42,643 nucleotides of DNA from an uncultured Mycoplasmatota bacterium (GCA_946490195.1 CAMLWN010000006.1:1-42643), one strand, 5' to 3'. Positions 31,787 to 42,517 are shown, counted from the stretch's first letter. Translations and numbers: made by a program. Notes: generated by a model not told the origin, from the sequence alone.

Positions 31787-33834
31787 TATTCTTCTCCTTT
31801 CTTAGCAATTTTCGTTGCAATGTCATCAAATAAGCAGTTATCTTTTAAATCTTTTGGAAGAGTTTTCAAAATTTTGCTTGTTTCTTTCTTTTCATTAATA
31901 ATGATTTTGTCCATTAAATAGATGAATTTCACATCTTTTTCTTTTATTATTTCGTGATTATCTACAGAAAGAACAAATTGAAATCCTTCTTTCATCAAAT
32001 TTTTGATTATTGTTTTGTTTCCATCAATTTCATCATATTTTACTAAAATGCGTACAGCATACTTAACATATTCATCATTTAATAAATCAAATAATTGATT
32101 TAATTTAACTTCTTTTTCATATAAACTTTCTGGAATGTATAAAAGATATTTTTTAGAAAAATCACTTTCTAACATATCGTTTGCAATTTCAATTAAAAGC
32201 ATGTTTGCTAGAACAAAAACTTTATCTTCAGCAACAATTCCTTCTTGGTAGGTTTTATCTACTATATAGTCACTATAAATTTTACTAAAATTAATATTAT
32301 GGTCAAGGTCTACCCCATACATTTTTTCTTCTTTTACTTTTGTGTATTTTATTTTAAAAGTATTGGTATCTAGTTTTTCTAATAAATATTTACGAGCATT
32401 TATATAAGTTTTTTGAGTTTTTACTATCTCCTCTGCTACTTTTGTAGCCTCTGCTTCGCTCATATATTCTTTTTTAAAACTCTGATAAATTTTCTTTTTA
32501 AAAGTTTCTCTTTTTGTTCTTAATTCAGAACTAGCATTTTTTTCTAAGAATGGTAATAATGAAAATATTTTGATAAATTTATCTACTTTTTCAGCAAATT
32601 TGGTATCTTTTCCCTTGTAATTTTTCTTTAAATATTCGCCTGTTTGCTCCATCAATTCTTCAATTTTGCTTATCATATTTCGATTATCATAGGCAACATT
32701 TACATTTCCACAGAAATTATAATATTTTCCATCGATATAAATTTTCAAAAAATATTCTTTAATACTTGGTTCATTTGTTTTATATTCTTGATGAAGATTT
32801 AATTCTTTAATGATTTCTTCTAATTCATCTGTTTTTAATAGCATAATTTTTTCAATGATATTTTTACATTTTTTTCTTTTTTTATTCAACATTTCTAATT
32901 TTGTTTTTGCTTCTTCTTCAAGATTTTCATCCGTATCTATTTCCTTTTTTACTGTTTTAGTAGGTTTAATTTCTTCTTCCTCTTCTTCTGGTTGCTCATC
33001 ATTTATATCTGATTTAAAATCTGACTCTAAATCTTTTTTGTCTACTGAAACCATTCTAAAGAAAATTGTTTTATCTAAATCTTCTGGAGAACTATTTTCT
33101 AATATTTCTTTAGCATCTTTGGCAAGAAGTGGTTCTTCTTCGATTTCTGGCTCTCTATTTTGAACTTCTTTTATAGATATGTCTTCTACCACTTCATTTT
33201 TTAAAATAATAGGTTCTTTATCAGTTTGAGTCAATGTTGCTTTTTGTTCTTTCTTATTTCCTTCCTCACTTGATTCTAATTTTTCTTTAATTTTGTTAAT
33301 CATTTTTAATAAAAATTCTTTTACTTTCATATTCTTACCTCTTCTAAACATTGAACTTATTAAATATAGAGTAATTATTAAAGCAATTAAGACAAATGGA
33401 TTAAACAGTATTCTTCTAATAATTCCAAAACCTGGTAATATTTTTACCACTTTCCCAACAACCTGGCTTTTGGTAATTGGTTTATCTTTCGTGTTGTTTG
33501 CATCACCTTGAGTTACATAGGTTTCATTGTATACTTCAATAACCCGATGGGTAATGAATTCATTCCCCTCTTTATAGGTTATAATGTCATTTAATTTGAT
33601 ATCTGGTTCATTTTTAACTACAATCATATCTCCAGGATTTATTGCATCTTTCATGCTTCCTGTCTGCACTTCAAACATGGAATATCCAAAAAAGCTAGAA
33701 TAATCATTTTCCAAAATATTGATTTGAATATTGTTATAAATTGAAATTAATAAAAATACTCCAAAAATAAAAATCAATATGTTTAAAAAAATGTTTATGA
33801 GCTTTTCTAGAAGTCGTTTTTTCTTACTAGTCAC
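31786..33834 (-). CDS. SipW-type signal peptidase fused to a large cytosolic domain
   Basis: 682 residues, over three times the usual SipW length. The peptidase occupies 1-165: membrane segment 12-33, nucleophile Ser60 in VQTGSMKDAINPGD, His96 in FITHRVIEV, QGDANNTKD (Asp111) and a second membrane segment 142-162. The tail therefore lies in the cytosol: an acidic, low-complexity linker (about 180-320) and a helical domain (about 330-682) of no recognised family. First gene of the operon with the McrB-like ATPase, so the tail is a natural docking site for it (inference). Start is GTG 33834, with only a weak ribosome-binding site. Confidence 0.82.
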   Translation of the reverse strand: MTSKKKRLLEKLINIFLNILIFIFGVFLLISIYNNIQINILENDYSSFFGYSMFEVQTGSMKDAINPGDMIVVKNEPDIKLNDIITYKEGNEFITHRVIEVYNETYVTQGDANNTKDKPITKSQVVGKVVKILPGFGIIRRILFNPFVLIALIITLYLISSMFRRGKNMKVKEFLLKMINKIKEKLESSEEGNKKEQKATLTQTDKEPIILKNEVVEDISIKEVQNREPEIEEEPLLAKDAKEILENSSPEDLDKTIFFRMVSVDKKDLESDFKSDINDEQPEEEEEEIKPTKTVKKEIDTDENLEEEAKTKLEMLNKKRKKCKNIIEKIMLLKTDELEEIIKELNLHQEYKTNEPSIKEYFLKIYIDGKYYNFCGNVNVAYDNRNMISKIEELMEQTGEYLKKNYKGKDTKFAEKVDKFIKIFSLLPFLEKNASSELRTKRETFKKKIYQSFKKEYMSEAEATKVAEEIVKTQKTYINARKYLLEKLDTNTFKIKYTKVKEEKMYGVDLDHNINFSKIYSDYIVDKTYQEGIVAEDKVFVLANMLLIEIANDMLESDFSKKYLLYIPESLYEKEVKLNQLFDLLNDEYVKYAVRILVKYDEIDGNKTIIKNLMKEGFQFVLSVDNHEIIKEKDVKFIYLMDKIIINEKKETSKILKTLPKDLKDNCLFDDIATKIAKKGEE

Positions 33835-33858
33835 ACCATCACATCCATTTTTACCACT

Positions 33859-33895
33859 CTACTCTATATGAAATTTTAACATATTCGACATTTTT
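33859..33895 (-). promoter_or_regulatory. Putative promoter of the SipW/AAA/DUF2357 operon
   Basis: The minus strand shows TTGTAA, 17 nt, TAAAAT in the short gap upstream of the GTG at 33834, leaving a leader of roughly 35-45 nt. The match to consensus is moderate. Confidence 0.45.
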
Positions 33896-33912
33896 TTACA
33901 ATATTTTGCAGT

Positions 33913-33943
33913 CAAAAAAAAGAAAGAATTGTTACTCTTCCTT
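33913..33943 (-). terminator. Terminator overlapping the stop of the 139-residue gene
   Basis: Minus-strand 10-bp stem (arms 33934-33943 and 33920-33929, two G:U pairs), 4-nt loop, then a T run. The TAA stop (33942-33944) is in the 5' arm. Confidence 0.7.
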
Positions 33944-34361
33944 AATTTTCATTTTTTTTCTTTTCTTTTAAACAATTTTTTTCATCTACAATAAGCTTTT
34001 TTAAAGCAAAATAATCGGGAACAATTATATCCGCTTCTCCAACTCCTACGATGATTTGTTCATATTTTTTATAGTTTAGTAAACAAGCTCTTTTAAATCC
34101 ATGTAAAGCAATTTCCATTAGTTCATCTAAAGATAACTCATATTTTTCTAACCAATAGTTTTTTGTAGTAATACTTTGCAAATTTATTTCTTTGCCAACA
34201 AATATTTTTTTTGTTTCTCTTTTATTTTCAATTTTTGCTCCTGTAATTAAGGGAATAGATAAGGAAAGTTGCTTATTCATGATTTCAATATTTTCTGAAT
34301 CTTCAATATCTATTTTTTTTGTATAAGAAGATTTCCCTATAACATAAGAAATTTGTTTCAA
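33942..34361 (-). CDS. Hypothetical protein, TTG start
   Basis: 139 residues, no family recognised. The N-terminal half is beta-like (KQISYVIGKSSYTKKIDI), the C-terminal half mixed, with IIVGVGEADIIVPDYFALKKLI near residue 105 and a Lys-rich end. I place the start at TTG 34361: AGAGGTGAT lies just before it, and the longer frame reads through that site. It is the last gene of the rightward-to-leftward group ylbD-ylbE before the SipW operon and has its own terminator. No membrane segment. Confidence 0.65.
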   Translation of the reverse strand: MKQISYVIGKSSYTKKIDIEDSENIEIMNKQLSLSIPLITGAKIENKRETKKIFVGKEINLQSITTKNYWLEKYELSLDELMEIALHGFKRACLLNYKKYEQIIVGVGEADIIVPDYFALKKLIVDEKNCLKEKKKNEN

Positions 34362-34416
34362 GTTTATCACCTCTTGGTAAATATTTATTGTAAAAACTTT
34401 TTCTTTATTTGTCAAT

Positions 34417-34638
34417 TTATTTTAAAGACATTAACACTCCATTTATTAAATCTATGTTATCAATCATTTCACTTATTTTATCGGTTGGTCTTTCTTTATA
34501 TAATTCCTTCATTTTACTTTCGAATTCTTTATAGATATTTGCATCTCGATTTAAATATTTAAACCAATAGGAGTTTTCTTTTAAATATTGATACATTTTG
34601 GGATTTTCCAAAAATTTTTTTTGAAGCGCTAATTCCAT
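34417..34638 (-). CDS. YlbE-like small protein
   Basis: 73 residues with the YlbE-like layout: an opening on 'NPKMYQYLKENSYWFKYLNRD' (hallmark H/N-P-x-W-F/Y-R-x-L pattern, given here as positions 13-33), then a helical region ending in INGVLMSLK. Function unknown; in Bacillus the gene lies next to ylbD, as here. GAGGAT precedes the ATG and spans the stop of the ylbD-like gene. Confidence 0.72.
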   Translation of the reverse strand: MELALQKKFLENPKMYQYLKENSYWFKYLNRDANIYKEFESKMKELYKERPTDKISEMIDNIDLINGVLMSLK

Positions 34639-34641
34639 AGG

Positions 34642-35004
34642 CTAATCCTCAAAAAATTTATTAATTGGGCGTGGCACTTTAGGAACTGTTGCAGTTAAAG
34701 GCGTAGTGGTATCAGACTTTCCTGTTAGTTCACTTACAATGCTTAACGCTTTCTGCGCTGTTTTAATATGTTCTTGAATGGAGTTCATATCTATAGTTTT
34801 TAGCTTCTCTGTTATAACGTTTACCGTATCTTTTGAACTTACTGTACTTCCTGAGTGTAAATATTTTGACCAAGCATTTTCATCTGAACCATAGATATCG
34901 TAAATTTCATAAAAGTTTTGCCATGTCATTTCTTTATTTTTGATATAATCTAATAACTCTGGATGAAGACGCGCGAAGTTTTTAAATTCTTCCTTTTTTT
35001 CCAT
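34642..35004 (-). CDS. YlbD-like protein
   Basis: 120 residues resembling YlbD (annotated in Bacillus as a putative coat protein): EFKNFARLHPELLDYIKN near the start, TWQNFYEIYDIYGSDENAWSKYL, and a helical C-terminal half. There is no sign of other sporulation genes in the window, so a coat role should not be assumed. It is followed 3 nt later by the YlbE-like gene, the same order as in Bacillus. The ribosome-binding site AGGTGAT is inside the hairpin behind parC. Confidence 0.72.
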   Translation of the reverse strand: MEKKEEFKNFARLHPELLDYIKNKEMTWQNFYEIYDIYGSDENAWSKYLHSGSTVSSKDTVNVITEKLKTIDMNSIQEHIKTAQKALSIVSELTGKSDTTTPLTATVPKVPRPINKFFED

Positions 35005-35047
35005 AAAAAAATCACCTATTACATTCTATGTGATAAGTGATTTTTTT
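35004..35047 (-). terminator. Terminator/attenuator between parC and the ylbD-like gene
   Basis: Minus-strand 11-bp stem (arms 35033-35043 and 35009-35019, one G:U) with an inner ACAT/ATGT helix, followed by a T run that leads straight into the ylbD ATG. The 3' arm contains the ylbD ribosome-binding site, so the hairpin may both end parC transcripts and limit ylbD translation. Confidence 0.7.
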
Positions 35048-35068
35048 ATTTTTTTAACTCCATTAGTT

Positions 35069-37537
35069 TTATAATTTAAAATCATTTAATTCAAATGTTT
35101 GTTGTTCTTCTTTAGGACTTGCTTTTATTTTTTTTTCTATTTCTACTGTTTTTAATGAAGCTAAAACTTCTTTTTTTGAAATAGTCGAACCTGTACTTTG
35201 TAAGTCCATAATTGGTATCTCACTATTTTTTAGTTCTTTTTTGCCATCTTCTGTTATTAAAGTTACATCGGTCTTAGAGGAAGTCGTTAAAACATTCGTT
35301 ATTTCATATGGAGAACTTTTTATTTTTTTTATTAAAGAATTTCCTCTTTTTGCTCTTCCTGTTTCTTCTAATTCAGTTGTTTTCACTCTTTTAGCTGTAT
35401 TTTTATTTGTAAATACTGTGATGTATTCTTCATCTGTAATTCCTTCAATAGCAACTATTTCATCATCTTTTAGATTCATAGCTTTTACTCCTGAACCTCT
35501 TACTCCTACTAAAGGAACTTCAATTTTATTAAATTTACAATAGTATCCATTTTTAGAAACTAATAAAATATTTTGAGTTGCGACTAAAGCCTTTACTACT
35601 TCATCTTGGTCTTTTAATTTCATAGAAGTCATAGCTTTTGAAATTCTCGATGCTTCATATTCACTCGCTTTTGTTCTTTTTATCATACCATTTTTTGTTA
35701 CTGAAATGATTTCTTCTTCTGGATTATATATACAAGAAGAAACAACTTTTTCTTCTGGACTTAAGCTAACAATATTATTAATATGTTTTCCCAACTCTTT
35801 CCATTTTGTTTCAGGAATTTTATGAACTGGTAAGAACAAATAGTTTCCTAAATTTGTAAAGAATAAAATATGGTCTAGTGTTGTTACATCAAACATATTG
35901 GTAATAAAATCTCCCGGTTTCATAGCAGGCTCTTCAGTATTTGCTTGATATACTTTTGTACTTACTCGTTTTACATAACCTTCTTTAGTTACAATAACTA
36001 CAACATTTTCTTTTGGAATCATACTTTTTAAATCAATTTTTATTTCGGTTACTTCATCTTTGATTTCTGTACGTCTTGCACTAGCATATTCTTTTTTGAT
36101 TTGTTTTAATTCAGTTTTCATTACATATTTTAAAGCTTCCTCTTGTTCTAGAATCTGTGTCCATATATGCATATTTTTGGCAAGTTCTTTCATTCTTTCT
36201 TCAATATCTAAAATATCCGTATTCGTTAAACGATATAATTGTAATTCAACAATTGCTTTTGCTTGTTCAAAAGTGAAAGCATATTGTTCTACTAAATTAT
36301 CGATTGCATTGCTTTTATTTTTACTCGCTCTGATTGTCGCGATTACTTCATCTAAAATGGAAATCGCTTTAATTAATCCTTCTAGAATATGATAATCTTT
36401 TTTCGCTGCTTCTAAATCAAATTTAGTTCTTCTTGTAATTACTTCTTTTTGATGTGCGATAAAAGCATCTAATATTTCTAAAATTCCCACTAATTTTGGT
36501 CTTCTATTTACAATGGCAACCATATTGAAATTGTAATTAATTTGTAAATCGGTATTTTTTAGTAAATAATTTAGTACCAATTCGGCGTTTGCTTCTTTTT
36601 TTAAATCAATGACTAATCTCGCCATATTTTGAGTGTCTGATTCATCGATGATATCATTTATTCCTTCAACCTTTTTATCTAATTTAATATCGGTTATCTT
36701 TTTAATTAATTGTTCTTTAACTACTTCATAAGGAATAGAATGAACAATGATTTGTTTTTTATTACCATTTTGAACAATTTCTGTTTTGGCTTTTAATACA
36801 ACTTTTCCCTTTCCTTTGGAATAGGCATCAATTAACCCTTGTTTTCCTTCAATAACCCCTGCTGTTGGAAAATCTGGTCCAGGAAGAATATCCATAATTG
36901 TTTCTAATTTACAATTTGGAGAATCAATTCTTTTAATAGTCGCATCAATGACCTCTCCTAGATTATGAGTAGGAATATTTGTTGCATAACCAGCTGAAAT
37001 ACCTGTAGAACCATTAACCAATAGATTAGGAAACCCAGCAGGTAAAACTGTAGGCTCTAAAGTTGTATCATCAAAATTATAAGCCATTTCGACAGTATTC
37101 TTTTTAATCGAACTTAACATTACACCAGCAAATTTTGAAAGTCTTGCTTCTGTATAACGCATTGCTGCTGGACCGTCCCCATCAATTGAACCATTATTTC
37201 CATGTACATCAATTAGTTTTTCCCGCATTTTCCAGGCTTGGGACATACGTATTAAGGCATCATATATTGAAGAATCACCATGTGGGTGGAAATTACCCAT
37301 AATTTCTCCAACTGCTTTGGCACTTTTTCGGTAAGGCTTATCATAGGTATACCCAGATAAATACATACCGTATAAAATTCTTCGTTGAACAGGTTTTAAT
37401 CCGTCTCGTACATCCGGTAGTGCTCTTTCTTGAATGATTTCTTTGGCATATTTTCCAAAACAATCGCCCATGATTTCTTCTAAACTGTATTCATAAATTT
37501 TTTCAACAATTGTTTTTTCTTCTTTCTTCTTGGCCAT
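35069..37537 (-). CDS. parC: DNA topoisomerase IV subunit A
   Basis: Type IIA topoisomerase cleavage subunit, 822 residues; with ParE it decatenates daughter chromosomes. Seen: QERALPDVRDGLKPVQRRILY, HPHGDSSIYDALIRMSQ (the quinolone region, with the Ser residues retained), catalytic Tyr128 in AAMRYTEARLSKFA, and a C-terminal beta-pinwheel region of repeated strands. Assignment as ParC rather than GyrA rests on the pairing with parE and the lack of a canonical GyrA box. Start ATG 37537 is fixed by GGGAAG upstream; the longer frame starts within that site. Confidence 0.93.
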   Translation of the reverse strand: MAKKKEEKTIVEKIYEYSLEEIMGDCFGKYAKEIIQERALPDVRDGLKPVQRRILYGMYLSGYTYDKPYRKSAKAVGEIMGNFHPHGDSSIYDALIRMSQAWKMREKLIDVHGNNGSIDGDGPAAMRYTEARLSKFAGVMLSSIKKNTVEMAYNFDDTTLEPTVLPAGFPNLLVNGSTGISAGYATNIPTHNLGEVIDATIKRIDSPNCKLETIMDILPGPDFPTAGVIEGKQGLIDAYSKGKGKVVLKAKTEIVQNGNKKQIIVHSIPYEVVKEQLIKKITDIKLDKKVEGINDIIDESDTQNMARLVIDLKKEANAELVLNYLLKNTDLQINYNFNMVAIVNRRPKLVGILEILDAFIAHQKEVITRRTKFDLEAAKKDYHILEGLIKAISILDEVIATIRASKNKSNAIDNLVEQYAFTFEQAKAIVELQLYRLTNTDILDIEERMKELAKNMHIWTQILEQEEALKYVMKTELKQIKKEYASARRTEIKDEVTEIKIDLKSMIPKENVVVIVTKEGYVKRVSTKVYQANTEEPAMKPGDFITNMFDVTTLDHILFFTNLGNYLFLPVHKIPETKWKELGKHINNIVSLSPEEKVVSSCIYNPEEEIISVTKNGMIKRTKASEYEASRISKAMTSMKLKDQDEVVKALVATQNILLVSKNGYYCKFNKIEVPLVGVRGSGVKAMNLKDDEIVAIEGITDEEYITVFTNKNTAKRVKTTELEETGRAKRGNSLIKKIKSSPYEITNVLTTSSKTDVTLITEDGKKELKNSEIPIMDLQSTGSTISKKEVLASLKTVEIEKKIKASPKEEQQTFELNDFKL

Positions 37538-37606
37538 TTTTTCACTTCCCAACTATAAAAATTGCATTTCTATTTATTTAATATTATTTTTTGGTAACTT
37601 ATCTTT

Positions 37607-39520
37607 CTATTTTCGAAAATCATCTTCTAAAGTAAAGTCGACATTTTCATTTATCCATTCTTTTCTTGGTGCTACTTCATCACCCATCAACACATGAATT
37701 CTTTTTTCTGCTAAAGCAGCATCGGTAATGGAAACTCGCATGAGTCTTCGATTGGCTGGATCCATCGTCGTTTCATAAAGTTCATCTGGATCCATTTCTC
37801 CTAAACCTTTAAATCTTTGAACTTTATAATTTCCTTTTAACGTTTTTTTCTTTTCTTCTAATTCTTCATCTGTGGCAATGTACTCTTTTCCTTTACTCGT
37901 TTCAATTGCGTATAAAGGAGGAGTTGCTACATAAAGCATTCCTTGTTCAATTAAAGGGCGCATGAAACGATAGAAGAATGTAATCAGAAGAATTTGAATG
38001 TGCGAACCGTCTACATCAGCATCTGTCATGATAATTACTTTGCCATAATTTGATTCTGTATAATCAAAGCTTTGTCCAAGACCAGCTCCAATTGCATATT
38101 CAATTTGTCTTAGCTCGGCATTTGCTTCAATTTCATGCTGACTTGCTTTTTCACAATTTAGAACCTTTCCTCTTAATGGCAGAATTGCTTGAGTTTCTCT
38201 ATTACGAACTGGTTTTGCTGAACCTCCAGCAGAATCTCCCTCGACTAAAAAAAGTTCATTTTTCATATAATCTTTGCCCGTTGCTTTAGCCAGCTTCTCA
38301 CTTAATACTCTTTCTTTGTTATTTTTTCCTGTTCCTTTTCTTACTTGTTCACGAGCTTTTCTTGCAGCTTCTCTGGCTTCTTTGCTCTTTTGAGCTTTTT
38401 CTAAAATACTTAAAGCGATTTCTTTATTTTCTTCTAAAAAGAATTTTAAATTCTCATAAGTTATACTTTCAACAACGCTTCTAGCTTCTGGAGTTCCTAG
38501 TTTTCCTTTTGTTTGTCCTTCGAATTGAAGTAAATCTTCAGGAATCTTAACTGCAATAATAGCACTTAATCCTTCTCTTACGTCCCCACCATCTAAATTT
38601 GCATCTTTGCCTTTTAAAATATTATTGGATTTAGCATAGTCATTAAAAGCTTTGGTGATTCCTGTTTTAAATCCCACTTCATGAGATCCTCCATCTCCTG
38701 TTTTTACATTATTTACAAAAGAAAGAATTTGTTCATTATAAGAATCTGTATACTGCATGGCAATATCTACTTCAATTTTATTTTTTGTATTCGTAAAATG
38801 AATCGGTTTATGCAAAACATTTTTGTTTTCATTAATATATTCAACAAAAGAAACTATTCCATTTTCATAATGATATTTGGCATTTAGGTTGTCTTCTTCA
38901 TCCATTACTTCAATAGTTACATTAGAAAGTAAAAATGCACTTTCTTGCATTCTTTCGCATATTGTTGTAAAAGAAAAATTGCAGTTTTTAAAAATTTCTT
39001 TATCTGGTAAGAATGTGACAATGGTTCCTGTTTTTTTAGATTCTCCAATAGTTTTTAAAGGACTTAAAACTTTTCCACCATCATGAAATTTAATTTGACT
39101 GATTTTTCCTTCTCGATAGATAGTTACTTCCATATATGTAGATAAGGCGTTTACAACTGAACCACCGACACCATGAAGTCCGCCAGAAACTTTATATCCA
39201 GCCTCTTCAAATTTTCCACCAGCATGCAAAATTGTATAAATAACTTCTGGAGTACTTTTTCCACTTTCATGTTTACCTATAGGTACTCCTCTTCCGTTAT
39301 CAGCTACGGTTATTGACCCGTCTTTATGAAGAATAATTTTAATGTAATCTCCAAATCCATTAATAATTTCATCAATGGAATTATCGACAATTTCCCAGAC
39401 TAAATGATGCATACCTCGTTTATCTGTTGAGCCTATATACATTCCTGGGCGTTTTCTAACTGCTTCTAATCCTTCTAATATTTTTATAGAGTGTTCATCA
39501 TACGTATTTTTGTTTGCCAT
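37607..39520 (-). CDS. parE: DNA topoisomerase IV subunit B
   Basis: ATPase subunit of topoisomerase IV, 637 residues. GHKL ATPase features: EIVDNSIDE, DNGRGVPIG, GGLHGVGGSVVNALS. Toprim region: EGDSAGGSAK and DADVDGSHIQILLITFFYRFM. The segment EGQTKGKLGTPEAR favours ParE over GyrB. AGGTGAG precedes ATG 39520; the open frame extends three codons further without a better site. It lies 69 nt ahead of parC, with an extended -10 promoter at 39537-39545. Confidence 0.94.
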   Translation of the reverse strand: MANKNTYDEHSIKILEGLEAVRKRPGMYIGSTDKRGMHHLVWEIVDNSIDEIINGFGDYIKIILHKDGSITVADNGRGVPIGKHESGKSTPEVIYTILHAGGKFEEAGYKVSGGLHGVGGSVVNALSTYMEVTIYREGKISQIKFHDGGKVLSPLKTIGESKKTGTIVTFLPDKEIFKNCNFSFTTICERMQESAFLLSNVTIEVMDEEDNLNAKYHYENGIVSFVEYINENKNVLHKPIHFTNTKNKIEVDIAMQYTDSYNEQILSFVNNVKTGDGGSHEVGFKTGITKAFNDYAKSNNILKGKDANLDGGDVREGLSAIIAVKIPEDLLQFEGQTKGKLGTPEARSVVESITYENLKFFLEENKEIALSILEKAQKSKEAREAARKAREQVRKGTGKNNKERVLSEKLAKATGKDYMKNELFLVEGDSAGGSAKPVRNRETQAILPLRGKVLNCEKASQHEIEANAELRQIEYAIGAGLGQSFDYTESNYGKVIIMTDADVDGSHIQILLITFFYRFMRPLIEQGMLYVATPPLYAIETSKGKEYIATDEELEEKKKTLKGNYKVQRFKGLGEMDPDELYETTMDPANRRLMRVSITDAALAEKRIHVLMGDEVAPRKEWINENVDFTLEDDFRK

Positions 39521-39536
39521 ACTACTCACCTAAGAC

Positions 39537-39545
39537 AGTATAACA
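39537..39545 (-). promoter_or_regulatory. Extended -10 promoter of parE-parC
   Basis: Minus strand TGT followed by TATACT (39537-39542), 17 nt before the ATG; no strong -35. Confidence 0.5.
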
Positions 39546-39608
39546 TAAAACTTTCTTTTACGTAAAGTTGTAAAAGTCAAAAAAATGTCTAAAAATCGGC
39601 ATTTTTCT

Positions 39609-39636
39609 TTGGAGTGTATCCATTCTATGGTAAAAT
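39609..39636 (+). promoter_or_regulatory. Promoter of the 487-residue helical protein gene
   Basis: TTGGAG (39609-39614), 16 nt, TAAAAT (39631-39636) preceded by TGG (extended -10). GGAGATG at 39649-39654 is the ribosome-binding site. Confidence 0.5.
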
Positions 39637-39660
39637 AATTGAACTATTGGAGATGCTTTT

Positions 39661-41118
39661 ATGAAAATTAATCACTTATTTGATGACTATCTTAAATTTG
39701 TTCAATATGTAGAGGAAGAATCTTGTATTAAGAATATGGAAGCTCAAATGCTTAATCCTGGTATTTTAGACGATAATAGAATTTTACATTATAAAATGGA
39801 TATTTTACTTTCTCTTCTTTTACATATTCAACAAAAAACTGAAATTCCTTTTGATGCTTTTACTGCTTTTTTAGATTTTCATTTTATTGAAACTTCATTA
39901 ATCCATTTTTCTTTGTATGAAAGATTTCAAATTTTTGAAATTGTTTTAAAAACATATATCACTTCTTTAAAAAATATTGATGAAAGAACTTTTTTATATG
40001 CTTATGAAATCAAAAATTTATCTCAGGTTTTACATAAAAACTTTTTTAAAACTCTAGAAGGACAAAAAGAGTATCAATTTCGAAAAGAACAACTTCCTTT
40101 TTTGGAAAACATATTTTCTAAAAAAGAATTATCTTTTCAAAGTGCTAAAAACGCTTTAATTCAACTTGGTATCAATGAACATTTTGCTCATTTCTTCCTT
40201 TTATATATGCAAGAAAAATACCAAAAAAGGGCCATAATTGCTAAGAATCTTATTGATTACTATTTTACAGGAAATACTCAGTTTGTCTATCAAGAAAAAG
40301 ACAATAAAGAAGTTGGTAAAGAATTAGAAAAAAATTATTTTGAAAATACACGGAGCAATTCTTTCAACGAAGATGAAAGTAAACAACTACATTATTATCT
40401 ATTAAATTTATTAGAAGAAAATTATGGTAATTATTTTATAGGATTTTATTCTTGTATCTATAGTGAAATGAAATATATAAAGGAAAACGATTCTACTATT
40501 TATGCAATTTTATTAAAAGCCTTGTTAAATGATTTGATTTATTTAAAAAGAAAAAAGACAATTTATGATATTTCAACATATAAAGATGTTGAAAATACTT
40601 TAGCTCGTAATTTTTCTTTACTTTCTTTTAAACAACCAAATCAAGAAGAAGTAAAACAAGCTCTGCAAAAATTGGATATTCCTAGTTCTTTCCTTGATTT
40701 TTTTGTACAGAAGCTTGTATCTTCATATGAATCTTTTATGAATGTAAAACGAATTCCTGTATACAAAAAAGAAAAAAAATCTATAGTTCTTGAAAATAAA
40801 GAGACTATAGATCCTTTTGTGGAAACAGAGTTAAATGAAAAAAGAATTGAAGAGGTTTTATTAACTTTGTTATCTACCGAAGAAAAAGAAAAATATTTTC
40901 AAGCTTTGCATTATTCATCTTTGAATCATTCTGGAATTAAAGGGTATTGTGAACAGTTGAATCTTTGTATTTCTAGTTTAAAAGATATTGCTGAAGGCGT
41001 TTTAAATGAGCCTTTAGAAAAAGACTTATATCTGGCTTTATTGCAGGATGAGATAAATAAGATAGATGAAATTTTTTATCAAATAAATATGGTTATTCCT
41101 TATAAATTGGTTCAAAAA

Positions 41119-41124
<6 letters not shown>
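39661..41124 (+). CDS. Hypothetical all-helical cytosolic protein
   Basis: 487 residues, not recognised. Almost wholly predicted helical, rich in Lys, Glu, Phe and Tyr, with no membrane segment, signal or catalytic motif that I can see. Two similar-looking blocks (about 150-200 and 330-370), each pairing a 'x-AL-x-L-x-I' helix with a hydrophobic helix, hint at an internal repeat: NALIQLGINEHFAHFFLLYM and QALQKLDIPSSFLDFFVQKL. This duplication is visible by eye but weak. It stands alone between divergent parE and convergent enolase and shares a terminator with the latter. Confidence 0.75.
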
Positions 41125-42455
<1,331 letters not shown>

Positions 42456-42461
42456 TTAATT

Positions 42462-42470
42462 ATTGTATCA
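42462..42470 (-). promoter_or_regulatory. Extended -10 promoter of enolase
   Basis: Minus strand TGA followed by TACAAT (42462-42467), 25 nt before the ATG; no good -35 at 17 nt. Confidence 0.45.
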
Positions 42471-42489
42471 TAAATTTTAAGCAACGATT

Positions 42490-42517
42490 AAAAAAAGAAA
42501 GTCTATTTTAAACTTTC
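42490..42517 (-). terminator. Terminator of the Rpn-like gene
   Basis: Minus-strand stem GAAAGT / ACTTTC (arms 42512-42517 and 42497-42502) followed by a T run. The TAG stop (42503-42505) is in the loop. Confidence 0.6.
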
